NCBI GenBank assembly: GCA_013694495.1
Contig: JACDCH010000432.1
Coordinates: forward strand, 1 to 6,737
Source of the DNA: Acidimicrobiia bacterium
Lineage (GTDB): Bacteria; Actinomycetota; Acidimicrobiia; Acidimicrobiales; JACDCH01
Direction of reading: 5' to 3'
DNA: 6,737 nt
The translations under genes and the position numbers were made by a program. Of this stretch, positions 1 to 5,189 are shown piece by piece. Every line of letters starts with the position of its first letter. The first letter of the stretch is position 1. Under the pieces are notes generated by a model. That model did not search any database. It saw nothing but the letters and a program-made list of their open reading frames with translations, and was not told the DNA's origin.

Positions 1-2
1 GC

Positions 3-356
3 GGGGCGTCGCGCCCGGCCGTGGCCGAGCTGCTGCCGGCCATCACCGGCGAGCACGCCCCGCCGCCCGACGGCCCCGGTTACGACTGGGCCGCCGTGGC
101 CGGCGCCTGCGAGCAGATGGCCGCCACGGTCCCGGTGATGCAGGAGGTGCGGGGCCGGGCCCCGGACGACCTCACCGCCATCGGCGAGCTGATCGACCTG
201 TACGTGCCCGACCTCCAGGCGTTCACCACGGCGTGCACCGCGGCCGCCGCCACCGAGGACACCGAGGCCCTGCGGGCCGAGGTCGACCGCACCGCCCGCA
301 TCGCACAGGTCCTCGCCGAGGTGCAGCAGGCCATCGAGCAGCGCAGCGGCGGCTGA
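3..356 (+). CDS. Unrecognised helical protein, C-terminal part (5' end uncertain)
   Basis: The frame is open from the left edge to a TGA at 354-356. The first possible start inside the window is a GTG at 21-23, which would give 111 residues, but no Shine-Dalgarno sequence precedes it. The frame continues upstream without a stop, so this may be the end of a longer protein. The product is rich in Ala, Glu and Asp and looks alpha-helical: after a Pro/Gly-rich stretch (about residues 13-21 counted from the GTG) come amphipathic segments such as VAGACEQMAATVPVMQEV and a final charged helix, EALRAEVDRTARIAQVLAEV. I see no signal peptide, membrane segment or catalytic motif, and I do not recognise a family. 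It converges on gatA across a 66-bp gap that holds a symmetric inverted repeat. Coding is supported by strong GC bias at the third codon position; the function is unknown. Confidence 0.6.
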   Translation, partial: GASRPAVAELLPAITGEHAPPPDGPGYDWAAVAGACEQMAATVPVMQEVRGRAPDDLTAIGELIDLYVPDLQAFTTACTAAAATEDTEALRAEVDRTARIAQVLAEVQQAIEQRSGG

Positions 357-425
357 CCCATCGTTCTTTGGCTCCAGCGTCGCAGCGGCTGAGACCGTGG
401 TGCCGAAGAACGAGGGTTTGGGTCA
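354..425. terminator. Symmetric inverted repeat between convergent genes, probable bidirectional terminator
   Basis: An outer arm TGACCCA (354-360) is the exact reverse complement of TGGGTCA (419-425). An inner arm TCGTTCTTTGGC (361-372) pairs with GCCGAAGAACGA (402-413) with a single T-G mismatch, which is a G-U wobble in + strand RNA. Bases 414-418 form a bulge and 373-401 the loop. The outer arms contain the stop codons of both convergent genes (TGA 354-356 on +, TGA read from 425-423 on -). There is no U-tract, as is common for high-GC actinobacterial terminators. The pairing is directly visible; the terminator function is inferred from its position. Confidence 0.6.
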
Positions 426-1850
426 GGGGGCGGTGGCCTCGAGGACGGCGGCGGCGCGGAGCATCGTGGCCTCGCCGAGGGTCGGGCCCATGAGCTGCAC
501 GCCAACGGGGAGCCCCTCGTCACCGGTGCCGAACGGGACCGACACCGAGGGCTGGCCGGCGAGGTTCGACGGGATCGTGCACACGTCGTTCATGTACATC
601 TGCAGCGGGTCGGCCGTCTTGTCGCCGAGCTTGAAGGCCTCGCACGGCGACGTCGGCGACAGCAGCAGGTCGAACTGCTCGTACGCGGCGGCGAAGTCGC
701 GCAGGATCAGCGTGCGGACCTTGAGCGCCTTGCCGTAGTAGGCGTCGTAGTAGCCGGCCGACAGCGCGTACGTGCCGAGCATGATCCGGCGCTTCACCTC
801 GGCGCCGAAGCCCGCGGTGCGGGTGCGCTCGAACACGTCGCCCGCGGTGGGGCCGTCGACGCGGAGGCCGTAGCGGATGCCGTCGTAGCGGGCCAGGTTG
901 CTCGACGCCTCGGCCGGGGCGATGAGGTAGTAGGCCGACAGCCCGAGGGTGGCGGCCGGCACGGACGCCTCGCCGACGATCGCGCCGGCGGCTTCGAGGG
1001 CAGCCGCGGCCTCGGCCACGCGCCCGGCCACGTCGGCGTCGATGCCCTCGTCGTTCAGCTCCCGCACGATTCCGATGCGAAGGCCCTCGACGCCACGGTC
1101 GAGCCCGTCGAGCAGCGCCGGCGCAGCCTGCGGGATCGACGTCGAGTCCATCGGGTCGTGACCGCCGATGACCTCGAGCACGAGGGCGGCGTCGGCCACC
1201 GTCGTGGTGAAGGGTCCGATCTGGTCGAGGCTCGAGGCGAAGGCCACGAGGCCGTAGCGCGACACCATGCCGTACGTGGGCTTGACGCCGACGACGCCGC
1301 ACAGCGCGGCGGGCTGGCGGATCGACCCCCCGGTGTCCGAGCCGAGCGCCAGGGAGGCGAACCCGGCGGCGACCGCCACCGCCGACCCGCCGCTCGACCC
1401 GCCCGGCACCCGGCTGGGGTCGTGCGGGTTGCGGCTGGGGCCGAAGGCCGAGTTCTCGGTGGAGCTGCCCATGGCGAACTCGTCGAGGTTGGTCTTGCCG
1501 ACGAAGACAGCGCCGGCCTCGCGCAGCCGGGTGACCACGGTGGCGTCGTAGGGCGGGCGCCAGTCGGCGAGGATCTTGGACGAGCACGTGGTGGGGATGC
1601 CGCGGGTGGCGAGGTTGTCCTTGAGCGCGATGGGGACGCCGGCGAGCGGGCCGGGGTCCTCCCCCGCCGCGACCCGACGGTCGACGTCCTCGGCGGCGGC
1701 GACCGCTTCGTCGGCCAGCACGAGGTTGAAGGCGTGGAGCTCCCCTTCGCGCGCCGAGACCCGGTCGAGGTGCTCGCGCACGACCTCGACGGCCGAGCGC
1801 TCCCCGCTGCGCACCGCGGCGGCGATCTCCTGGGCGGTCGTGGCGCTCAC
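423..1850 (-). CDS. gatA: Aspartyl/glutamyl-tRNA(Asn/Gln) amidotransferase subunit A
   Basis: GatA is the glutaminase/amidase subunit of the GatCAB complex. It releases ammonia from glutamine, which is channelled to GatB to amidate misacylated Glu-tRNA(Gln) or Asp-tRNA(Asn) in the cytoplasm. The 475-residue length is normal for the family. The amidase-signature triad is complete: Lys77 in ALKDN, the cis-Ser at Ser152 in VPGGSSGGSA, and the nucleophile Ser176 in SDTGGSIRQPA. Other family landmarks are GVPIALKDN (71-79), GKTNLDEFAMGSSTENS (118-134), VGVKPTYGMVSRYG (187-200) and the C-terminal NLAGQPSVSVP (429-439). The start is GTG (1850-1848), preceded by AGGGA (1862-1858) at a 7-nt spacing. 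gatC lies 202 bp upstream, an unusually wide gap for this pair. gatB does not follow; the next gene is convergent. Identification is secure. Confidence 0.97.
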   Translation of the reverse strand: MSATTAQEIAAAVRSGERSAVEVVREHLDRVSAREGELHAFNLVLADEAVAAAEDVDRRVAAGEDPGPLAGVPIALKDNLATRGIPTTCSSKILADWRPPYDATVVTRLREAGAVFVGKTNLDEFAMGSSTENSAFGPSRNPHDPSRVPGGSSGGSAVAVAAGFASLALGSDTGGSIRQPAALCGVVGVKPTYGMVSRYGLVAFASSLDQIGPFTTTVADAALVLEVIGGHDPMDSTSIPQAAPALLDGLDRGVEGLRIGIVRELNDEGIDADVAGRVAEAAAALEAAGAIVGEASVPAATLGLSAYYLIAPAEASSNLARYDGIRYGLRVDGPTAGDVFERTRTAGFGAEVKRRIMLGTYALSAGYYDAYYGKALKVRTLILRDFAAAYEQFDLLLSPTSPCEAFKLGDKTADPLQMYMNDVCTIPSNLAGQPSVSVPFGTGDEGLPVGVQLMGPTLGEATMLRAAAVLEATAP

Positions 1851-1872
1851 GGTTCCATCCCTGTGACGTGCA

Positions 1873-1911
1873 GGCGACCAAGGTGGACATGTTCGCCGCC
1901 TGATGGTCGCC
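1873..1911 (-). promoter_or_regulatory. Stem-loop in the gatA leader
   Basis: GGCGACCA (1873-1880) is the exact reverse complement of TGGTCGCC (1904-1911). The stem continues as AGGTGG (1881-1886) against CCGCCT (1896-1901) with one mismatch, after a two-base bulge at 1902-1903, leaving a 9-nt loop. In the gatA transcript it would end about 10 nt before the AGGGA ribosome-binding site. It could tune gatA translation or act as a leftover transcription barrier. The pairing is visible; the role is inference. The one imperfect pair becomes an A-C mismatch in the minus-strand RNA. Confidence 0.4.
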
Positions 1912-1918
1912 GAAGGCG

Positions 1919-2048
1919 CTGGGGGTCTGGGGGCGGAGCCCCCAGGGATCGGCCGCAGGGCGACGAAGTCGTCCGAGGACCGCTGTCGTCCCGACGAAGT
2001 CGGGTCCCCGAAACTCGAGCGAACGGAGCGAAGCGAGTGAGGTCGAGG
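1919..2048. repeat. Hairpin-rich intergenic block between gatC and gatA
   Basis: The 202 bp between gatC and gatA show no convincing gene but carry a string of short palindromes: CTGGGGGC-gga-GCCCCCAG (1927-1945), CGAC-gaa-GTCG (1961-1971), GTCC-ga-GGAC (1971-1980) and CCCGAC-gaa-GTCGGG (1990-2004). An ACTCG/CGAGT pair (2013-2017 and 2034-2038) encloses two direct GAGCGAA copies (2017-2023 and 2026-2032). Two of the hairpins share the same GAC-gaa-GTC core. This looks like a dispersed intergenic palindromic element of the REP type rather than a coding sequence. Whether other copies exist in the genome cannot be seen here. Confidence 0.5.
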
Positions 2049-2052
2049 ATCA

Positions 2053-2367
2053 TCACGGCTCCTCGCCGAGGACGGGCGGGACCTTGAAGCGGTTCGACTC
2101 GACGGCCGGGGCCTGGGTCAGCACCTCGTCGCGGTCGAGGGTGGGGCCGACGACGTCGGCCCGGAGCACGTTGACCAGGTCGAACGGGTGCGACGTGGGC
2201 TCGATGCCCTCGACGTCGAGCGCCTCGACGTCCTCGGCGTGCTCGAGGATCCCGGCCAGCTGCCCGGTGAAGAGGTCGAGCTCCTCGTCGGTCAGCTCGA
2301 GGCGGGCCAGGCGGGCGACCTGGACGACCTCGTCGCGCGAGATGCGGGCGGTGGGGGGCTCCGTCAC
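2053..2367 (-). CDS. gatC: Aspartyl/glutamyl-tRNA(Asn/Gln) amidotransferase subunit C
   Basis: GatC is the small subunit that wraps around the GatA-GatB interface and stabilises the amidotransferase; it has no active site. The 104-residue length fits the family (about 95-105). Typical features are the N-terminal ISRDEVVQVARLARLELTDEEL (about 9-30), the helix FTGQLAGILEHAEDVEALDVEGIEPTSHP (33-61), and the extended C-terminal segment LRADVV (68-73) with VESNRFKVPPVL (89-100). The start is GTG (2367-2365). No Shine-Dalgarno is visible, but a TACGAT box lies 9 nt upstream, so the message may be leaderless or nearly so. The unknown gene upstream ends 48 bp away and gatA begins 202 bp downstream. 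Identification is secure. Confidence 0.95.
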   Translation of the reverse strand: MTEPPTARISRDEVVQVARLARLELTDEELDLFTGQLAGILEHAEDVEALDVEGIEPTSHPFDLVNVLRADVVGPTLDRDEVLTQAPAVESNRFKVPPVLGEEP

Positions 2368-2376
2368 AGGGCCGGG

Positions 2377-2382
2377 ATCGTA
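2377..2382 (-). promoter_or_regulatory. Possible -10 box for gatC
   Basis: TACGAT on the minus strand ends 9 nt before the gatC GTG. It fits the actinobacterial TAnnnT pattern and, with the missing ribosome-binding site, would suit a leaderless or very short-leader transcript. No convincing -35 box is seen, so the evidence is weak. Confidence 0.3.
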
Positions 2383-2415
2383 GGGCGACCCACCCGAGCG
2401 CCCCGAAACCCTTCG

Positions 2416-2904
2416 CTACACCCGGTCGGGTGGGGGCAGGGCGCGGAGGATCGGCTCGAGGGCCGCGGCGTAGTCGACGAGGCGCGCCGCCACCTCGAAG
2501 CCGAGCTCGGGCTGGCCGAGGTCGGGATCGATCCACGTCTCCGAGAGGCGGCGCCACGATGCCCGGCCGAGGAACGGGCCGGCCACGGCATCGGGCCCGA
2601 GCGCCTTGCGCCACTTCTTCTCCGCCGCCACCAGCCCGGCCAGCAGGCGCTCGTTCTCGCCGTCGTCGGCGTGCTCGGCGTGGAAGCCGACCTCGATGGC
2701 GACGGTGACGCCCTTCCCCACGTGCTTGCCGCCCAGCAGCTGCGCCTCGTAGTGGAACTTGGGCACGACCGGCTGCTGCCCGAACCACAGCTTCATGCCC
2801 CAGCGGTGACCGCCGGCCTTGAACGGCCCGAGGTCGTCCGGGACGATCGTGCGCACGACCTCGACGGCCCCCTCGAACGCCGACGGTCCCGCGGGCTTCG
2901 CCAC
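2416..2904 (-). CDS. Unrecognised 162-aa protein between hydrolase and gatC
   Basis: I do not recognise a family. The product is soluble-looking, with no signal peptide or membrane segment. The N-terminal half reads like a beta-rich domain with several aromatic and His residues: GGHRWGMKLWFGQ (31-43), VVPKFHYEAQLLGGKHVGKG (46-65) and VTVAIEVGFHAEH (66-78). The second half is helical: ERLLAGLVAAEKKWRKAL (85-102), SWRRLSETW (116-124) and a final helix FEVAARLVDYAAALEPILRAL (136-156). The start is GTG (2904-2902), 16 bp after the hydrolase stop, with no clear Shine-Dalgarno, which suggests dependence on translation of the upstream gene. The close spacing implies co-transcription with hydrolase and ferredoxin. 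That it is a gene is supported by spacing, codon bias and a protein-like composition; the function is unknown. Confidence 0.75.
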   Translation of the reverse strand: MAKPAGPSAFEGAVEVVRTIVPDDLGPFKAGGHRWGMKLWFGQQPVVPKFHYEAQLLGGKHVGKGVTVAIEVGFHAEHADDGENERLLAGLVAAEKKWRKALGPDAVAGPFLGRASWRRLSETWIDPDLGQPELGFEVAARLVDYAAALEPILRALPPPDRV

Positions 2905-2920
2905 GGTCAGGGGGTGGCGC

Positions 2921-3682
2921 TCAGCCGGCGAAGCACTTCGCCGCGAACTCGACGATGCGCTGCTCGATGAGGTCGGCGTCGTGGTCGAGGGTGGCGACGT
3001 GGTAGCTGCGCTCCAGGGTCACCCGCTCGACTGCGCCGCCGACCGCGGCCGCCAGGTGGTCGCTGTTGGACGCGGGCACGACGTGGTCCTGGGGCGAGGT
3101 GAGCAGCAGCACGGGGCAGGCGATCGAAGGCAGGTCCGGCTGCAGGGCCTCGACGGCGTCGAGGAGGCTGCGCAGGGGCCGCAGCGGCGACGCCTCGTAG
3201 GCCGACTCGACGGAGCCCTCGAGGGCGATGTCGGAGCCGATGCCCGGGAACGTCTCGGTGCCCTCGGCGATGGCGCCATCCACCAGCGCCCGCAGGTCGC
3301 CGGGCGGCTCGGCCAGCGCGTTGACCAGCGCGATGCCGGCCAGCTCGGGGTGGCGGGTGGCGAGCCAGGCGGTGAGCGTGCCGCCCATCGACAGTCCGGC
3401 GACGACGATTCGGCCACCCTCGCCGAGGCGGGCCTGCAGCGACTCGAGCGCGGCCTCGGCCGCGGCCGACCAGTCGGCCCACGTCGTGTCGAGCATGTCC
3501 TCGATGGCGGTGCCGTGGCCCGGCAGTCGCGGGCACTCGACGGCGTGGCCGGCGCCGGCCAGCGCCCGGGCGATGCCCTTCATGCTCTGCGGGTTGCCGG
3601 TGAAGCCGTGCAGCACGAGCGCGCCGTGGGGCCCGCCCTCGGCGCTGAACGGCTCGGCTCCCTCGATGATGGGTGCGGTCAC
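2921..3682 (-). CDS. Alpha/beta hydrolase, carboxylesterase (Est30/monoacylglycerol-lipase type)
   Basis: This is a serine hydrolase of the alpha/beta fold that probably cleaves carboxylic or short acyl-glycerol esters in the cytoplasm; no signal peptide is present. The catalytic machinery is complete: oxyanion-hole HGFTG (25-29), nucleophile Ser98 in GLSMGG, acid Asp199 in SPQDHVVP, and His228 in SYHVATLDHD. The HVxTLD sequence after the His and the RLPGHG loop (52-57) resemble the Bacillus/Geobacillus Est30 carboxylesterases, and 253 residues matches their size. A cap region lies between about residues 124 and 186. The start is GTG (3682-3680) with a strong GGAGG (3696-3692) 9 nt upstream, located in the 19-bp gap after the ferredoxin stop. 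It is likely co-transcribed with the ferredoxin and the downstream unknown gene. The substrate cannot be assigned from sequence. Confidence 0.88.
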   Translation of the reverse strand: MTAPIIEGAEPFSAEGGPHGALVLHGFTGNPQSMKGIARALAGAGHAVECPRLPGHGTAIEDMLDTTWADWSAAAEAALESLQARLGEGGRIVVAGLSMGGTLTAWLATRHPELAGIALVNALAEPPGDLRALVDGAIAEGTETFPGIGSDIALEGSVESAYEASPLRPLRSLLDAVEALQPDLPSIACPVLLLTSPQDHVVPASNSDHLAAAVGGAVERVTLERSYHVATLDHDADLIEQRIVEFAAKCFAG

Positions 3683-3691
3683 GGGTACAGG

Positions 3692-3696
3692 CCTCC
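3692..3696 (-). promoter_or_regulatory. Shine-Dalgarno site of the hydrolase gene
   Basis: GGAGG on the minus strand sits 9 nt before the GTG at 3682-3680 and inside the gap after the ferredoxin stop. It fixes the choice of that GTG as start and shows that the hydrolase is translated independently of the gene before it. Confidence 0.65.
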
Positions 3697-3701
3697 GGGG
3701 G

Positions 3702-4013
3702 TCAACGGCGGTAGGGGTCGTCGGTGGCCGGCTCGTCCCACCACTCGGCCGGGGCGGGCGACCACTCCGGATCGGGGTGGATGCAGTCGACCGGGCAGGG
3801 GTCGAGGCACTTGTCGCAACCCGAGCACAGCTCGGGGACGATCACGACGTCGATGCCGTGGTTGAAGATGGCGCCGAACTGGGGCGGGCAGTGCCGCAGG
3901 CAGGCGTCGCAGTTGATGCAGATCGACATGTCGATCATCAGGGGCGGGTTCTTCCACTTCGGGTTCCGCTCCCGGCTCGCCAGCCGCTCGTCCCTCGTTC
4001 CTGCTGCCCCCAT
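3702..4013 (-). CDS. 2[4Fe-4S] ferredoxin
   Basis: This small electron carrier has two [4Fe-4S] clusters. With the ATG at 4013-4011 it has 103 residues. Motif one is Cys32-IN-Cys35-DA-Cys38-LRH-Cys42-Pro; motif two is Cys63-SG-Cys66-DK-Cys69-LDP-Cys73-Pro, with an extra Cys77. In such folds the fourth Cys of each motif binds the other cluster. The C-terminus is acidic and Trp-rich (EWSPAPAEWWDEPATDDPYRR). A basic, unstructured 25-residue leader precedes the conserved core, so the true start could be the ATG at 3938-3936 (MIDMSICINC). I prefer 4013 because a TACCCT box lies 8 nt upstream, suggesting a near-leaderless transcript. The open frame extends further to 4130, but that would run into the divergent tetR gene and its promoter. 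It is followed at 19 bp by the hydrolase. The redox partner is unknown. Confidence 0.88.
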   Translation of the reverse strand: MGAAGTRDERLASRERNPKWKNPPLMIDMSICINCDACLRHCPPQFGAIFNHGIDVVIVPELCSGCDKCLDPCPVDCIHPDPEWSPAPAEWWDEPATDDPYRR

Positions 4014-4021
4014 CGGGCCCG

Positions 4022-4027
4022 AGGGTA
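4022..4027 (-). promoter_or_regulatory. Possible -10 box for the ferredoxin transcript
   Basis: TACCCT on the minus strand lies 8 nt before the ATG at 4013-4011 and fits TAnnnT. A -35 region at the usual distance would fall at about 4045-4051, overlapping the left end of the 16-bp palindrome, which suits repression by the divergent TetR protein. The -35 sequence itself is poor. Confidence 0.35.
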
Positions 4028-4047
4028 GACGAGCCGCCCGGGCAGCA

Positions 4048-4063
4048 TTGACCCGCGGGTCAA
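4048..4063. promoter_or_regulatory. Perfect 16-bp palindrome, probable TetR operator
   Basis: TTGACCCGCGGGTCAA reads identically on both strands and lies in the 70-bp region between the divergent ferredoxin (start 4013) and tetR (start 4084) genes. Size, perfect dyad symmetry and position are those expected of an operator for a homodimeric TetR repressor acting on itself and its divergent neighbour. Its left half TTGACC also serves as a near-consensus -35 box for tetR. Symmetry is seen directly; binding is inferred. Confidence 0.65.
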
Positions 4064-4071
4064 GCGAGGGC

Positions 4072-4077
4072 GACACT
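4072..4077 (+). promoter_or_regulatory. Possible -10 box for tetR
   Basis: GACACT lies 18 bp after TTGACC (4048-4053) and 6 nt before the GTG at 4084. It keeps only the key A and T positions of TAnnnT. That spacing would put the transcription start on the first base of the GTG, giving a leaderless message. The match is weak in sequence but consistent in spacing. Confidence 0.3.
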
Positions 4078-4083
4078 TCAGCG

Positions 4084-4728
4084 GTGCCCGATCCGGACCG
4101 CCGCCTGACGAACCAGGGCATCGAGCGCAAGCAGCAGCTGCTCGACGCGGCGGCCGCGCTGTTCGCCGAGCGGGGCTACGCCGAGACGCGCATCGTCGAC
4201 ATCTGCCGCGACGCCGGCGTGGCCAAGGGCCTCTTCTACTGGTACTTCGACACGAAGGAAGCGGTTTTCCGCGACCTCGCCACCGATCTGCGCCTCCGCC
4301 TCCGGCGGGAGCAGCAGCGGGCCATGGATCCGGGTCGGACGGCGCTCGTGCGCATCCGCCAGGCGTCGGAGGCCTCCGTGCGGTTCATGGCCGCCCACTC
4401 GAAGTCGTTCTCGCTGCTCGCCGTCGAGAACGTCGACCGCCAGTTCGTCGACGACATCCGGGCCGGAACCGAGGTCCACGCCGACGACACCGAGCGCCTC
4501 GTGCGGGAGGCGCACGCCGCCGGGCTGCTGCGCGACGAGGACCCGCGGCTGCTCGCCTACTCGGTGCTGTCGACGGTCGGTTGGTTCGCCCACTTCCACC
4601 GCACCGGCCGCCTCGACCTCGACGTCGACGAGCTCGCCGCCTTCGTCGGTCGCCACGTCGTGTGCTCCATCGCCGCCTCGGAGGAGATCGTCCGCGCTTC
4701 TCTCACGGCCACTGCGACAATCGGCTAG
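4084..4728 (+). CDS. TetR/AcrR-family transcriptional regulator
   Basis: A 214-residue, one-component, ligand-responsive DNA-binding protein of typical family length. The N-terminal domain is canonical: helix 1 QQLLDAAAALFAERGYAETRIVDI (17-40), then the helix-turn-helix CRDAGVAKGLFYWYFDTKEAVF (41-62) with the family hallmark FYWYF before the DTKEAV loop. The C-terminal ligand/dimer domain (about 75-214) is helical, with aromatic-rich parts such as AAHSKSFSLLAVENVDRQF and STVGWFAHFHR. The start GTG (4084-4086) is chosen because it lies just before the conserved domain, at leaderless distance from a -35/-10 pair; the frame is open upstream but would overlap the divergent ferredoxin. It is divergent from the ferredoxin and 41 bp ahead of the SCP2 gene. 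Autoregulation through the 4048-4063 palindrome is likely. The ligand is unknown; the SCP2 and esterase neighbours hint at a lipid. Confidence 0.92.
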   Translation: MPDPDRRLTNQGIERKQQLLDAAAALFAERGYAETRIVDICRDAGVAKGLFYWYFDTKEAVFRDLATDLRLRLRREQQRAMDPGRTALVRIRQASEASVRFMAAHSKSFSLLAVENVDRQFVDDIRAGTEVHADDTERLVREAHAAGLLRDEDPRLLAYSVLSTVGWFAHFHRTGRLDLDVDELAAFVGRHVVCSIAASEEIVRASLTATATIG

Positions 4729-4731
4729 GTT
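4726..4731 (+). promoter_or_regulatory. Possible -10 box for the SCP2 gene
   Basis: TAGGTT, a good actinobacterial -10, overlaps the tetR stop codon (TAG 4726-4728) and lies 38 nt before the SCP2 start. No strong -35 is visible. It would let the SCP2 gene be expressed separately from tetR. Confidence 0.35.
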
Positions 4732-4757
4732 CCGCGCCCTCACGTCGAACACACACG

Positions 4758-4763
4758 AAGGAG
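4758..4763 (+). promoter_or_regulatory. Strong Shine-Dalgarno site of the SCP2 gene
   Basis: AAGGAG is followed by a 6-nt spacer and the GTG at 4770. It is one of the few strong ribosome-binding sites in the window and fixes the start of the SCP2 gene, although the frame is open as far back as 4581 inside tetR. Confidence 0.8.
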
Positions 4764-4769
4764 TGCAGC

Positions 4770-5189
4770 GTGCCCGACAAGTACCCGTTCCTGTCCACCG
4801 CCTGGCTGGAGGCGGCCAAGGGGATCCGCGACGGGGCCGACGCGTCGGCCGCCGCCACCCCGCACAAGGTCCGCATGAACCTGGTGATCACCGATGTGCC
4901 CGAGAACGTCGGCGCCGACGGTGACGTCCAGGCCAACATGGACACCTCGAGCGGCAGCCTCGAGATGGACCTCGGCCACCTCGAGGGCCCCGACCTCACC
5001 GTGACGGTCGACTACTCCACCGCCAAGGCGATCTTCGTCGAGGGCAACCCGCAGGCCGGGATGCAGGCCTTCATGGCCGGCAAGATCAAGGTGCAGGGCG
5101 ACATGACGAAGCTCATGGCCATGCAGTCCGGCGCACCCGATCCGGCGGCGCAGGAGACGGCGAAGAAGATCGCCGAGATCACCGAGTAG
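4770..5189 (+). CDS. SCP2 sterol-binding domain protein
   Basis: A 139-residue stand-alone SCP2 (sterol carrier protein 2-like) domain, a fold with a hydrophobic tunnel that binds lipids, fatty acyl groups or sterol-like molecules in the cytoplasm. The order is typical: N-terminal helix FLSTAWLEAAKGI (7-19), beta strands VRMNLVITDVP (34-44), DVQANMDTSSGSLEMDLGHLEGPDLTVTVDYSTAKAIFVEG (52-92) and the family hallmark QAFMAGKIKVQGDMTKLMAM (99-118), then a C-terminal helix with AQETAKKIAEITE. The start GTG at 4770 follows AAGGAG at 6 nt. It lies 41 bp after tetR and may share its transcript or use the TAGGTT box. Its stop region overlaps the end of the convergent MFS gene by 11 bp. The precise ligand is unknown. 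Confidence 0.9.
   Translation: MPDKYPFLSTAWLEAAKGIRDGADASAAATPHKVRMNLVITDVPENVGADGDVQANMDTSSGSLEMDLGHLEGPDLTVTVDYSTAKAIFVEGNPQAGMQAFMAGKIKVQGDMTKLMAMQSGAPDPAAQETAKKIAEITE

Noticed and set aside
520..1890. A 456-codon minus-strand frame, extremely Arg/Gly/Pro-rich
   Set aside because: It is the shifted-frame shadow of gatA, which has a full catalytic triad; the Arg-rich composition is typical of high-GC out-of-frame reading.
1847..2053. A 68-codon minus-strand frame whose ATG overlaps the gatC stop (TGATG) and fills the gatC-gatA gap
   Set aside because: It looks translationally coupled, but its sequence is made of palindromic repeats, giving a low-complexity Arg/Pro/Gly-rich peptide with no protein-like pattern.
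1158..2087. A 309-codon plus-strand frame opposite gatA
   Set aside because: Antisense shadow of gatA with Gly/Arg/Asp-rich, non-globular composition and no recognisable domain.
2419..2432. CACCC-ggtc-GGGTG hairpin at the 3' end of the unknown gene
   Set aside because: Only 5-bp arms, within coding sequence, no U-tract; expected by chance at this GC content.
2819..4028. Plus-strand frames of 260-350 codons opposite hydrolase and ferredoxin
   Set aside because: Opposite to two well-supported genes, low-complexity and without motifs.
3724..4083. Upstream extension of the tetR frame
   Set aside because: It would lie opposite the ferredoxin gene and add a non-conserved segment to a TetR protein that has normal length from the GTG at 4084.
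4581..4769. Upstream extension of the SCP2 frame inside tetR
   Set aside because: It overlaps tetR in another frame and reads as Arg/Pro-rich sequence; the AAGGAG-GTG at 4758-4772 marks the start.
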